Part shown: one piece after another, positions 8,298-17,017 of the stretch
Layout: each line of letters opens with the position of its first letter
How positions within the stretch are numbered: position 1 is the stretch's first letter
DNA from: Clostridium sp. OS1-26
GTDB taxonomy: Bacteria > Bacillota > Clostridia > Clostridiales > Clostridiaceae
Assembly (NCBI RefSeq): GCF_030915445.1
Contig: NZ_CP133264.1
Coordinates: forward strand, 3,100,001 to 3,164,000
Length of the DNA stretch: 64,000 nucleotides
Reading direction: 5' to 3'
Notes under the pieces: model-generated
Database searches by the model: none
What the model was told of the DNA's origin: nothing
What the model saw: the letters and a program-made list of their open reading frames with translations, nothing else
Made by a program: the position numbers and the translations under genes

Positions 8298-8780
8298 AAG
8301 AAAAGGTGGTATGGATATAATGCAATATTCATGTTTCCTCAGGTAGGAATTAATGAATCAATGCTTTTTGTATCATTAGGTACATTAATAAATAAATATA
8401 AGTTAAATGAAAAGATAAGAAATTCAAGTCTACTCAGTATAATCTTTATAATAATACTATTAGTTGAAACATTTATATTAAATAAAAATGGTATTGCTAA
8501 AGATGATAATATGTATTTATCACCTATAATTGCAGCTCCACTGATATTTATTTGGGCAATTAACTATAATAAAAATATTAGAGCAAAAATTTCTAAAGCC
8601 TGTAGAGAATACAGTGTTGGACTATATTGTTCTCATCAAATAATAATGCTTGGGCTTGGGATATTTATGCCTATACTTTTTGCAAATACAGTGATTAGAT
8701 TTATCATCACTTTATGCTTTTCTAATTTAATTATCACAATAGTAAGAAAAGCTAAGTTAAAGAAAATTCTTTTAAGGTAA
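8298..8780 (+). pseudogene. Truncated acyltransferase family 3 (membrane O-acyltransferase) C-terminus
   Basis: About 160 residues remain in frame, beginning KKRWYGYNAIF and holding four or five hydrophobic helices. The ending REYSVGLYCSHQIIM resembles the last helices of acyltransferase-3/OafA-like integral membrane enzymes that acylate cell-wall or surface glycans. The catalytic N-terminal half (first helix with His) is missing. Similarity starts exactly where the group II intron relic ends, so an insertion or deletion joined the two. An internal ATG at 8331 lacks a ribosome site. Confidence 0.6.
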
Positions 8781-8877
8781 ACTGAGAGAGTAGGGGATTA
8801 AACAATTTTCTTTATAATTGGTGGATTTATGCAAAAAAAGCTGAAAAAGTAGGTAAATTAGATTTTGAAAATAAAAA

Positions 8878-9099
8878 GTGATTTTGAGTTTACTAAAAAA
8901 AGCGGTAAAAGAAGATCCACATCGTAAAGAGTGGTATATGAGCCAAAACTCAGAATATGCAAACTATGTATTATCGGGAAAAGAAGATTCAGAAAAAACA
9001 TTAGAAAATTTAGGGCGAGATAAAATTAAAAACATATGGCGTAATGTAATAGGCATATCCTTACTTATAGTGTTTTTGGGGGGAGCTTTTATATTCTAA
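8878..9099 (+). CDS. Small hypothetical protein or fragment with C-terminal membrane helix
   Basis: The 73 codons start at GTG with no convincing ribosome site. The product has a charged N-terminal part (KEDPHRKEWYMSQNSEYANY) and a single hydrophobic helix at about 54-73. The surroundings (8781-9220) are full of broken frames, so this may be the tail of a decayed gene. I do not recognise a family. Confidence 0.35.
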   Translation: MILSLLKKAVKEDPHRKEWYMSQNSEYANYVLSGKEDSEKTLENLGRDKIKNIWRNVIGISLLIVFLGGAFIF

Positions 9100-9220
9100 G
9101 AAGACCATAGATAAAATCATAAGAGTAAGGCTTTTAGAGAGGGAAAGCTAAGATTAAAGAGATAGCTGGTGTAAGACATAACTTAATTGATGATGAAGGT
9201 AATTAATGAAATAAGCTTTA
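9100..9220 (+). other. Degraded coding stretch
   Basis: A frame ending in TAA at 9204 gives AKIKEIAGVRHNLIDDEGN, and a shifted frame before it gives IRVRLLERE. This looks like a decayed C-terminus of unknown origin. No start or ribosome site is present. Confidence 0.3.
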
Positions 9221-9856
9221 CTAATTTTTTGGAGGTATATTTTTCAATTTTATTGAAGTAATAACTTTTGTATTTTTATCAAACTGAATACGAAGTTCTT
9301 GTCCATATTTACCGATACCACTAGCAGAATATGTGATCCATCCCATTTCTTTCATAGAGTCAAATGTTGGAGCACCATAGGCCTTAAGTATATCTTCGTA
9401 TGTTGATGACAAAGTAATACCTTTTGGTAATACTACAGTATTTTGATATGAATCACCTTTTTTCTCTATTTCAATGGCGCCTATCATGGCATCATCAAAC
9501 TTCACTGTAGATCCACTTGTATTATAAATTGTTACATCAATACGACTGTCTTCACTTTTACTTCCATCATCCATATGAATTAAGTCTACATAATAACCAT
9601 TTTCTAAAGGATTTCCTTTATCTTTATAGTCATTAAACTTCCATCCATTAGCCACTAAGGTTTGTGTTTTAATGGGTAGAGAGTATTTTATTCCGTTTAA
9701 AGTAATATCACCAGATAGAGGTTCAGTCTTCATTTGATCAGTATATGTTTTAATATCTTGTTCTGTAAGTTTCTTAACTTTTTTAGCTTCGCCGCAGGCA
9801 GTTAATGTAAATAAGCATAGGCATAGGCTTAAACATAAAATAATTACTTTTTTCAT
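9221..9856 (-). CDS. Hypothetical lipoprotein
   Basis: This 211-residue protein has a type II signal peptide with lipobox LTAC (Cys about 21), so it should be lipidated on the outer face of the membrane. The mature part is mostly polar with repeated YNTSG and STYEDILKAYGAPTF segments; the latter recalls the small repeated fold of clostridial lipoproteins in which K-x-x-G-x-P-T marks a turn. Its ATG has AAAGGAT at normal spacing. It is monocistronic. Function is unknown. Confidence 0.7.
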   Translation of the reverse strand: MKKVIILCLSLCLCLFTLTACGEAKKVKKLTEQDIKTYTDQMKTEPLSGDITLNGIKYSLPIKTQTLVANGWKFNDYKDKGNPLENGYYVDLIHMDDGSKSEDSRIDVTIYNTSGSTVKFDDAMIGAIEIEKKGDSYQNTVVLPKGITLSSTYEDILKAYGAPTFDSMKEMGWITYSASGIGKYGQELRIQFDKNTKVITSIKLKNIPPKN

Positions 9857-10231
9857 AAGTTTATCCTTTCGTTTTTGAAAATCTATTTTTGTAAAATGAC
9901 ATTCAAGCAGTTCAAATGATTTTACTACCTGCTTATCAATATAAAGAAGGTCAAATTCATCATAGAGATGGATTATCCTTGAAATTTTGTTATATGTCCA
10001 ACTATCTCTTTAATTTTACATTACTTAATATAACATTTCATTCTTCATCATCTTTGCTGCCATATCTACAGGTTATTTGACCCTATAGCATTATACCATA
10101 ATTTTCATCAAAGTAAAATAAATGGGAATATTGTAACCTTAGACATGAATATGAGACATTAGTTTTTGATAGTTATCAAAATAAGTTGAATTATTCTACA
10201 TGTTTCTATATAATTTTACAATATATGAAAA
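9857..10231. other. Intergenic region with an open frame continuing upstream of the lipoprotein
   Basis: The minus-strand frame of the lipoprotein stays open upstream to about 10006 and reads protein-like (for example RIIHLYDEFDLLYIDKQVV), suggesting a decayed preceding gene. The 17-nt stretch at 9998-10014 is an inverted copy, with one mismatch, of 9153-9169 beyond the other side of the lipoprotein gene. Nothing else is recognisable. Confidence 0.35.
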
Positions 10232-10438
10232 TTGTATATGAATTATAAATATTATCGATGGGATGATATGATGGAAAGTTATTTTTTAGGACTTTTATAT
10301 TGGGCAAATGATTTTCTTACATTTCAAAATAGAAGTGGATGGTATAAACATAGCGAAAAAAATGAAGATAGTATTTATAATATTCCATGGGATACTGTAC
10401 TTTCATCCGAAGATGCTATTTCACCAAGAACTAGATAG
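10232..10438 (+). pseudogene. Fragment resembling the C-terminus of a DUF1266 protein
   Basis: The 68 codons encode YRWDDMMESYFLGLLYWAND, then a Trp-rich end with NIPWDTVL. The spacing W-x-x-x-x-x-S-Y-x-x-G-x-x-x-W and terminal x-x-P-W resembles the DUF1266 domain end. Only a TTG without ribosome site is available as start, and an in-frame stop lies just upstream. It is probably a truncated remnant; the family call is tentative. Confidence 0.4.
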
Positions 10439-10459
10439 AGCAATTTTAAAGGATAAGCC

Positions 10460-10666
10460 TTATAAATAAAATTTACTAAAATCTTCCTTTCTATTTAGTA
10501 TAATTCGTAAACCGACACTTCTGTTAATCATGTTGATATCATTAATAACAACTTCACCTATTATTTTATTAGATTCTTTTGAGAAAATTAGAAAATCAAT
10601 CCTACTTGTATCACTAGATATGTTCTCTAAATATCTTTCTATATCTGACTTGCTAAATAATTGCAA
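10460..10666 (-). pseudogene. Fragment of a GNAT N-acetyltransferase (RimJ/RimL type)
   Basis: The 68 residues contain FLIFSKESNKIIGEVVINDI and then NRSVGLRIILNRKE. These match the middle strands of RimL-like acetyltransferases before the acetyl-CoA loop, and the frame then stops in place of the G-x-G-x-A loop. No good start or ribosome site is visible, so it is broken at both ends. Confidence 0.55.
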
Positions 10667-10745
10667 AGGAAATAATAAGAGTAATTAATAAATAGTATAT
10701 TTTAAAAGTTGCTATTTTATAAAATGAAGTAAATTGATCTAATTG

Positions 10746-10778
10746 GCTGAGTATATTTATTGATACTCAGCTTTTTTT
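10746..10778 (+). terminator. Orphan rho-independent terminator
   Basis: GCTGAGTAT (10746-10754) pairs with ATACTCAGC (10763-10771), followed by seven T. No intact plus-strand gene lies directly upstream, so it probably belonged to a decayed gene. Confidence 0.8.
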
Positions 10779-10890
10779 ATAAGATAAAATATTATATATA
10801 CTTGAATAATAGGTTTATACATGTAAAAAACCTCACTTGCAATTGTTATGGAGAATCGTACCACAAGTAAATGGCAGAGTTAGTAATACA

Positions 10891-10919
10891 TTGACATTAC
10901 AAGGGTAAAGGTATATATA
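10891..10919 (+). promoter_or_regulatory. Sigma-A-type promoter
   Basis: TTGACA (10891-10896), 17 bp, then TATATA (10914-10919). It lies about 100 bp before the small gene at 11019. Confidence 0.55.
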
Positions 10920-11018
10920 AACATGTAAGAGATTTAAGAATTTAATAATCTTATGAAATGGATATAATGATGGAAGAAATAATATTAATATAGTTAAAAG
11001 GGTAGGAGGATGGACAAT

Positions 11019-11135
11019 ATGGATGATAACATATTACGCACCGTACCGAGTTTATATCTTGCTAATTATTTAAATGATTTTGAGGATCTTTTAGCTAAGT
11101 ACGATATAGTAAAGAAGATTTATAAGAAGGGTTAA
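11019..11135 (+). CDS. Small hypothetical protein (38 aa)
   Basis: The ATG at 11019 follows AGGAGG with a 9-base spacing, and a near-consensus promoter lies upstream. The product (MDDNILRTVPSLYLANYLND, then a Lys-rich end) is soluble and predicted helical. I recognise no family. It may be a genuine small protein or the restarted remnant of a longer gene; the good promoter and ribosome site favour expression. Confidence 0.4.
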   Translation: MDDNILRTVPSLYLANYLNDFEDLLAKYDIVKKIYKKG

Positions 11136-11233
11136 GTTTTAACTCAATAAGGAGCGATCAATGAAATCGCATATTATGTGTAAGCTCTGATGTATATATT
11201 ATAAAAAAATATATATCCAAGAAGGTACTTAGG

Positions 11234-12142
11234 CTATTTTACACTATGTTTATTTCTATATTCAGAAGGTGTACAATTCATATATTTTTTAAATGCTTTT
11301 CCAAAATAACTTATTCCATTAAAACCTGCATCAAAAGCAATGATAGAAATAGATTCTTTACTTTTCAAAAGTAGTTCTGATGCCTTTAAAGTTCTATATT
11401 CCATTAAATATTCAAAAGGTGTTACTCTTAAAATCCTCTTAAAACTACGACAGCATTCACTTTTACTTATATTTGCTGCCATTGCAATATTATTTAATGG
11501 AATATTCTCTGCATAATGTTCGTGTATATACTGTAATGCTAATTTTACACGTTCTTCATCGTGGGAAACTGCTGATACAGAATCTTTAATTTCTTCTTTC
11601 ATCTCTCTAATTATATTTAACCAAAGAATACCTAGGTAATTTTTTATTTCTAGTTCATATCCATAGGGTTTTTCATTCCACAAGGAAAAGACTTTTATAT
11701 ATTCTAATATGATTTTCTGCCACTGAACATCGGGCTTTAAACAGATAAATTTTAAATCACTGCTTTCAAGGATTGGATTCAAATATTTTTTTTCAATAAG
11801 TGAATGCTTATTACCGCCAATTAAGGTTGGGTCTAGGTCAATGGAAAACATCAGACAATTATTATTCTTATATGGCTTAATTTGATGAAGTACATTTGAA
11901 TTCACCATAATTCCTTCTCCAGCTTCTAAGGTAATTTCTTGATTTTCAATGAAAAAAGTTATCTTATCATAAAGACAATAGGAAAATTGTAGTTCTTTAT
12001 GCCAATGCCACTTGATATATCCATCTTCAAACAGATTAAATTTATTCGTATAAATTGTTATTGGAAAATCATAAGAACCATGTTTTATTGTCTCCTGTAA
12101 ATTTTCATCTACTACTATTTTTAATGTTTTCATTTTTATCAT
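11234..12142 (-). CDS. AraC-family transcriptional regulator with cupin sensor domain
   Basis: In this 302-residue protein, residues 30-110 form a cupin-like beta barrel (WHWHKELQFSY, then EAGEGIMVNSNVLHQIKPY). The last 100 residues carry two helix-turn-helix units: NNIAMAANISKSECCRSFKR and SIIAFDAGFNGISYFGKAFKK, ending with the AraC signature C-T-P-S-E-Y-R. Such regulators usually bind a sugar or small molecule in the cupin. It is divergent from the yitT relic, about 150 bp away, which may be its target. An alternative ATG lies three codons in. Confidence 0.85.
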   Translation of the reverse strand: MIKMKTLKIVVDENLQETIKHGSYDFPITIYTNKFNLFEDGYIKWHWHKELQFSYCLYDKITFFIENQEITLEAGEGIMVNSNVLHQIKPYKNNNCLMFSIDLDPTLIGGNKHSLIEKKYLNPILESSDLKFICLKPDVQWQKIILEYIKVFSLWNEKPYGYELEIKNYLGILWLNIIREMKEEIKDSVSAVSHDEERVKLALQYIHEHYAENIPLNNIAMAANISKSECCRSFKRILRVTPFEYLMEYRTLKASELLLKSKESISIIAFDAGFNGISYFGKAFKKYMNCTPSEYRNKHSVK

Positions 12143-12292
12143 CTCGCTAATATAGTTTTAACTTTTGACAATATATTAATTGTTATATATTGAAAATAAT
12201 AATAAAATTATTACAGATTTATTTAAATAAATCAATATATTTGCAATGAATTTGTAACTTGTTCAAAATAATTGCAAAGAAAAGGAGTATAT

Positions 12293-13155
12293 ATGTTAAA
12301 AAAATATGCAACATTTTTAAAAAATATAGCACTGATTTTGATAGGAAACACTATTTATGCTTTGGCAGTTACTATGTTTATTATTCCAAATGGATTTATT
12401 ACTGGAGGATCTACAGGATTATCGTTAGTATTTTATCATCAGCTAGGTATTCCTATTACAGTCTTTGTTTCAGTTTTCAATATACTTATGTTTATTCTAG
12501 GAGCATTAATACTTGGTAGAACTTTTGCATTAACTACACTAATTAGTACTTTCTACTATCCATTTATTTTTAGTATTTTTCAGAAAATCTCTTTTTGCAG
12601 CATATGACTTCTGATAATCTACTTTCTGCAATTTATGCTGGAATAATGATTGGAATTAGCATCGGAATGGTAATTAAAGCCGGTGCATCTACTGGAGGTA
12701 TGGATGTACCACCACTAATATTAAATAAAAAGTTTGGTTTTCCTGTTTCTGTAGTAATGTATGGATTTGATTTTACTATTTTGTTGGCACAAATGCTTTT
12801 TGCTAATAAAGAGCAAGTACTGTATGGGATTTTATTGGTGATGATCTATACTGTTGTGCTAGATAAAGTATTACTACTTGGACGGTCTTGTACTCAAGTA
12901 AAAATCATAAGTGAAAAGTATAATGAAATTAACCAAATGATTATTCAATATATAGATAGGAGCTCTACATTATTGCATGCTGAAACAGGATATTGTCGCA
13001 ATGAAAATCCAGTTGTACTAACTGTAGTTTCAAATCGTGAATTGCCTAAGTTAAATAATCTTATTCTTTCTATTGACCCAAAAGCTTTTATGATTATTAA
13101 TCGAGTTAATGAAGTTAAAGGCAATGGCTTTACTACAGGTAAAATATATAAATAG
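12293..13155 (+). pseudogene. YitT family (DUF161/DUF2179) membrane protein, frameshifted
   Basis: The first part (MLKKYATFLKNIALILIGNT) covers the first helices, with the conserved IIPNGFITGGSTGLS; it runs out of frame after KISF. The second part, in the next frame, has the further helices, ASTGGMDV and the C-terminal DUF2179 domain ending NGFTTGK. Restoring one T in the run at 12592-12596 would join them into about 287 residues. The ribosome site AAAGGAG precedes the ATG. It is a real pseudogene, a slippage switch or a sequence error. Confidence 0.8.
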
Positions 13156-13283
13156 ATATTAATATTGATAATAGTGAATTTTACATATAGTGCTTTGCCT
13201 CCATCAATAAAACACACGAATACATAATGACCGTATTGGAGGAATCCAATACAATTTTTAATTTCATTATGCTTAGGATTATG

Positions 13284-13323
13284 AAAGGAGAACTAAATCC
13301 AGAGAGAGGAGGTTCTCCTTTTT
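13284..13323 (+). terminator. Terminator downstream of yitT
   Basis: AAAGGAGAAC (13284-13293) pairs with GTTCTCCTTT (13312-13321), followed by T residues. Confidence 0.75.
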
Positions 13324-13333
13324 ATGTAAAGTG

Positions 13334-13364
13334 TTGACTCTAACACCACGTCATAGTGTAATAT
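13334..13364 (+). promoter_or_regulatory. MerR-type promoter with 19-bp spacer
   Basis: TTGACT (13334-13339) and TAATAT (13359-13364) are 19 bp apart. The spacer carries the imperfect dyad CTCTAACACCACG...AGTG. Over-long spacers are the hallmark of MerR-activated promoters, so the downstream gene is probably autoregulated. Confidence 0.7.
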
Positions 13365-13457
13365 AAAAATATAGCTTGAATAGATTAACAAAAACTCATA
13401 GCCGGCTGAGTATTAGATAATATTGATAGCTGTAAAATCAAACTTTGAGGTGTAGCA

Positions 13458-14621
13458 ATGAGAACAGTAAAACAAGTTTCGGATTTGACAGGAATAAGTG
13501 TGCGCACACTACATTATTACGATGAAATAGGATTGTTAAAACCAAGTGAAATTACAGAGGCAGGGTACAGGCTTTATGACGATGAAGCCCTTAAAACCTT
13601 GCAGCAAATTTTATTTTTTAAGGAACTTGATATACCTTTAAAAGATGTTAAAGAGATAATGTTGAGTCCATATTTTGATAAAATGCAAGCATTAAAAAAT
13701 CAGAAAAAGCTGCTTATTTTAAAAAGAAAAAGATTGAATGGTTTAATAGAGCTTATAAATAAAACCTTAAAAGGAGAAAGTATGATGAATTTTAAAGAAT
13801 TTGATATGAGTGAATATTTTAATGTATTGGAAGAGGTTAAAAAAGAACATGAGGATCTTATAATTAAAAGTTGGGGTAGTATAGATAAATATAATGAATT
13901 TATTGAAAAGTGTAAATCTAAGGAAGATGAAATTGCTAAAAGCGCTATAAAGCAGTATGGAAGTATTGAGAAATATGCTAAAGCTATAAAGAAAAATTTT
14001 AATAGTGATATATTTACTAGAGAAGAAAAATTTGATGAGTTTAAAAAAGATTGCTTGGAAGACAAACATCCTAAATTAAAAGAACTATATAAAAAGCTTG
14101 TATCTGACTTAAGTAAAGATCCTTCTTCAAAGGAGATTCAAGAGATTGCTGAAGAAATAACAAATATAGCTAAAAAAGATTATGAAATTTTTAAAATTGA
14201 TAATGGAGATGATTATTGGTACTCTATGGTACAAATTTATTTACTTTGGCCTGAATGGATAAAAGCAGTTGATAATAAATATGGAAATGGTGCGTCTAAA
14301 TTTATCGGAAAAGCTTTAAAAAATTATTTGAGAGATAAGCAGCCTAAAATAAATACATTATATGAAAAGCTTACATCTGACTTAAGTAAGGATTCTTCTT
14401 CCAAAGAGATTCAACAAATTGTTGAGGAAATTGCAGATATAACTAAAAAGAGTCATGAATCTTTAAAAGTGGATGTGGGAGATAACTATTGGGGATATAT
14501 GGCTAATTCTTATTTATCAAACTCTGTGTATATAAAAGTAATGGATAAGCAATATGGAAATGGTGCATCTAAATTTATCGGAGAAGCCCTAAAATTTTAT
14601 TCTGAAAATAGTAAGTCGTGA
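13458..14621 (+). CDS. MerR-family regulator with tandemly duplicated TipAS effector domain
   Basis: This 387-residue protein begins with the MerR winged helix (TGISVRTLHYYDEIGLLKPS, residues 11-30) and a dimerisation coiled coil to about 105. A TipAS drug-recognition domain follows. Residues 205-295 and 296-386 are repeats of each other (both have TLY/ELY-x-KL-x-SDLSKD-x-SSKEIQ, then NKYGNGASKFIG or KQYGNGASKFIG). Ordinary relatives are about 250-300 residues. TipAS proteins bind thiopeptides or other antibiotics and activate resistance genes. A 19-bp-spaced promoter precedes it; no obvious target gene is adjacent. Confidence 0.85.
   Translation: MRTVKQVSDLTGISVRTLHYYDEIGLLKPSEITEAGYRLYDDEALKTLQQILFFKELDIPLKDVKEIMLSPYFDKMQALKNQKKLLILKRKRLNGLIELINKTLKGESMMNFKEFDMSEYFNVLEEVKKEHEDLIIKSWGSIDKYNEFIEKCKSKEDEIAKSAIKQYGSIEKYAKAIKKNFNSDIFTREEKFDEFKKDCLEDKHPKLKELYKKLVSDLSKDPSSKEIQEIAEEITNIAKKDYEIFKIDNGDDYWYSMVQIYLLWPEWIKAVDNKYGNGASKFIGKALKNYLRDKQPKINTLYEKLTSDLSKDSSSKEIQQIVEEIADITKKSHESLKVDVGDNYWGYMANSYLSNSVYIKVMDKQYGNGASKFIGEALKFYSENSKS
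14070..14615 (+). repeat. Intragenic tandem duplication (2 x 273 bp)
   Basis: Units 14070-14342 and 14343-14615 encode the two 91-residue C-terminal copies of the TipAS region. They are diverged but share long identical runs, such as the codons for YGNGASKFIG. Confidence 0.85.
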
Positions 14622-14767
14622 ATTAAAAACTATGAAGGATTTGACATACAGAACAAAAGTTACAAGTATTAACTTAGATATTCAATTTAGAATACTTGCT
14701 TATGTTTGGAAAACAAGCGAATGGATTATGACCTTCCAAGAGATCCAATCTCTTTCTCACCACCAAT

Positions 14768-14803
14768 AAAAAAGGTATCAGTGCTTTTGCTGAAACCTTT
14801 TTT
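14768..14803. terminator. Bidirectional terminator
   Basis: AAAAAAGGT and ACCTTTTTT flank an inner CAG/CTG stem. It sits between the convergent merR-tipAS and diguanylate cyclase genes. Confidence 0.7.
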
Positions 14804-14831
14804 ATGAGAAAAAATGAACTATAATCAACTT

Positions 14832-16040
14832 TTATTTACTTACACAGTTTCGACCTTTTTTCTTAGCTCTATACAGGGCTTTGTCAGCTCCTTTCATTAC
14901 ATCGTTAGAATACTTATATTTACTGTTTTTCTCACATACTCCCATGCTTATAGTAACAAATAATTGGCTTGAATTTCCACCTTTTGATTTTGATCTTTGA
15001 GCTTTTGATGATTTTCTGGTGTATCCTGATTTGGATACTTGTTCACGTAAGTTTTCCAAATGTGGTATTACGTCATTTATAGATTTACCTGGAAACAAAA
15101 TTGTAAATTCTTCCCCACCATAACGAAAGGCTTTCCCACCACCTGAGACCTGCACTAAATTAGAAGCTACCAATTTTAAAACATCATCTCCAATATCATG
15201 TCCGTATGTATCATTGAATTTTTTGAAAAAATCAATATCTATCATCGCAATAACATATTTATTTCCTAGTTTCATCAAGTCCTCCCTAAGGGCGCGGCGG
15301 GAGGGGATTCCCGTAAGTTCATCAAGATATGCCATGGAGTAGGAGTCCTCAATGATGATGATAATTAACATTAAACCGGAGGCACTTAGAAATATAGAAA
15401 AAGATATTTTATCATTAATGAAAAAGAGGGCTGTAAAAACAGAAATAATAACACCAACTAATCGTACTTCAAAGACACTATTTTTCACATAGGCTTTTAT
15501 CATAAAAAATATCAGCGTTAAAAAGAATATTAGCAAAGCTGTTTGATTCATAATAGTTTTCTCTAAAGGGAGGTTTATGAATTTATAATTCAATACCTTT
15601 TGTATTGACGAATTATTGGATACAGCAATTTTATATATAACAAACAGCTCGATTAGTATAAGGGAAATACGTATTTTTCCCCATAAAGAGAATATGCCTC
15701 TTTCCTTTAAGTGCGAGAAAGTAACGATATTAAGAGGTATAAGCAAGCACATCACTGGATAAAGGACCTGAGAATAAGTTATGATGTTTATTGACAATTT
15801 TGAATAATAGTTTAAAAACAATTGAAATAGGGTAAGCAGTAGAATTATCAGGAAAACCCTCCCTCGATTAAATCGAATGCTTAAGGTGATGCCTAACCCA
15901 AATATAACATATGAAGAATACTTAATAACAAGTACAACAGGAGGTGTGAATGAAGGGATTTTTTTGATCAAAAAATAACACCCCAAAAGAATAAAAATAT
16001 AAGTAATATGTGAGAAGACTGTTTTAAAAGTAATTTTCAC
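14832..16040 (-). CDS. Membrane diguanylate cyclase (GGDEF)
   Basis: The N-terminal 225 residues of this 402-residue protein form about seven to eight hydrophobic helices with no recognised sensor family. A GGDEF domain follows: MIDIDFFKKFNDTYGHDIGD binds metal and nucleotide, and the active site is GGEEF near 307-311. It should make cyclic di-GMP at the membrane. The four residues before FRYGGEEF lack an RxxD inhibitory site, so product inhibition is unlikely by that route. A Ser/Lys-rich insertion (SSKAQRSKSKGG) is unusual. The ATG follows AAAGGAGG. Confidence 0.9.
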   Translation of the reverse strand: MKITFKTVFSHITYIFILLGCYFLIKKIPSFTPPVVLVIKYSSYVIFGLGITLSIRFNRGRVFLIILLLTLFQLFLNYYSKLSINIITYSQVLYPVMCLLIPLNIVTFSHLKERGIFSLWGKIRISLILIELFVIYKIAVSNNSSIQKVLNYKFINLPLEKTIMNQTALLIFFLTLIFFMIKAYVKNSVFEVRLVGVIISVFTALFFINDKISFSIFLSASGLMLIIIIIEDSYSMAYLDELTGIPSRRALREDLMKLGNKYVIAMIDIDFFKKFNDTYGHDIGDDVLKLVASNLVQVSGGGKAFRYGGEEFTILFPGKSINDVIPHLENLREQVSKSGYTRKSSKAQRSKSKGGNSSQLFVTISMGVCEKNSKYKYSNDVMKGADKALYRAKKKGRNCVSK

Positions 16041-16214
16041 TTAAGTTGGACCTCCTTTAATTATGCGCATATATTATACTTATATGTAGTTTAAGAAGCT
16101 AATTTGTCGATAAAGGCTATATAATAAATTTCGGCTATTCAAATAGAATCTTTAATTTTGGAAATTATAGAAGAATGATGTTAATTAAATAAAATTTATA
16201 TTTGTAATAAGATA

Positions 16215-16262
16215 TAAAAAAGAATGTGGCAGAGTTTTTAAGTATTTCCGCATTGTTTTTTT
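16215..16262 (+). terminator. Terminator-like hairpin in the 16.0-16.3 kb gap
   Basis: AATGTGG pairs with CCGCATT (one G-T), flanked by an A-run and a T-run. No intact plus-strand gene is upstream, so it could end a short transcript or a lost gene. Confidence 0.5.
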
Positions 16263-16301
16263 ATTACAAATATTGTATAATTATTTTAATATGACTGGTC
16301 A
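16253..16301 (+). promoter_or_regulatory. tetR-efr1 promoter and candidate TetR operator
   Basis: TTGTTT (16253-16258), 17 bp and TATAAT (16276-16281) form a good promoter. TGACTGGTCA (16292-16301), dyad-symmetric in its outer four bases, covers the start region, a usual place for TetR-family repression. Confidence 0.6.
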
Positions 16302-16339
16302 AAATAAAATAATCACTAAGGTAAATTAGGAGGGAACGC

Positions 16340-17002
16340 ATGCCTAAAGTAGGGATGGAACCAATAAGAAGAAGTCAAATTATTAACTCAACATTAGAGT
16401 GTATCTGTATTGAGGGCATTGAAAAAATGTCATTAGATATGGTGGCAAAGGAGGCTAAATGTTCTAAAGGAGTTATAAGCTATTATTATAAAAGTAAGGA
16501 TAATCTAATTCTAGAATCCTTTAGGGCATTTTTAAATTACTATAAGATAAAGATTGACAGTGAAATAAGGAAGAATATGACACCTTATGAAATGCTGAGG
16601 GTAGTACAAGAAAATGCGCTTCCGAAATATTATAATATGGATAAGGAACCTGAGCCCAAATTAAATGTTTCAGAATTTGATGGAGTGAAATTAATGAATA
16701 TCCCACCGGCAAAGAAGGCTAAGTTGTTTGTAAATTTCTTTTCAAGAGCAATGATAGATACAAATTTGCAAGAGGCTTTACAGGAAGTGTATAAGGAAGA
16801 TCATAGTGGAATTTCATCAATTATTTCCCATGGGACTAAGGCTGAAATTTTTAAAGAAACAGATATAAATAAATCTGCTTATGCAATAATGGCATTGTAT
16901 ATAGGTATAAGCATGTTGAGGGTAGTTGGTTTTAAACCGGAGCAGATTAATGATGATATCGATGTGTTTTGGAATGTAATGAATAGTATGTTTGTTAAAT
17001 AA
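16340..17002 (+). CDS. TetR-family transcriptional regulator
   Basis: This 220-residue protein has the TetR helix-turn-helix in residues 10-56 (RRSQIINSTLECICIEG, then MVAKEAKCSKGVISYYYKSKDNLI) and an all-helical ligand domain after it. GGAGG precedes the ATG. The EFR1 gene begins 15 bp after its stop, so the two are one operon. Repression of this operon through the site near 16292 is inferred. The ligand is unknown. Confidence 0.85.
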   Translation: MPKVGMEPIRRSQIINSTLECICIEGIEKMSLDMVAKEAKCSKGVISYYYKSKDNLILESFRAFLNYYKIKIDSEIRKNMTPYEMLRVVQENALPKYYNMDKEPEPKLNVSEFDGVKLMNIPPAKKAKLFVNFFSRAMIDTNLQEALQEVYKEDHSGISSIISHGTKAEIFKETDINKSAYAIMALYIGISMLRVVGFKPEQINDDIDVFWNVMNSMFVK

Positions 17003-17017
17003 TGCAAGGGGGGATTA

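Noticed and set aside
5441-10873. A 21-nt similarity between 5441-5461 and 10853-10873 (GAACCGTACCATAAATAAATG-like)
   Set aside because: There are three mismatches in an AT-rich stretch and the similarity does not extend, so chance is an adequate explanation.
13767-14069. Minus-strand open frames inside the merR-tipAS gene
   Set aside because: They are antisense to a clear MerR-TipAS protein, rich in Phe/Ile as expected for the complement of Lys/Asn codons, and have no ribosome sites.
16041-16339. Small RNA gene ending at the orphan hairpin near 16215-16262
   Set aside because: No promoter with acceptable spacing was found upstream of the hairpin, so only the terminator-like hairpin is reported.
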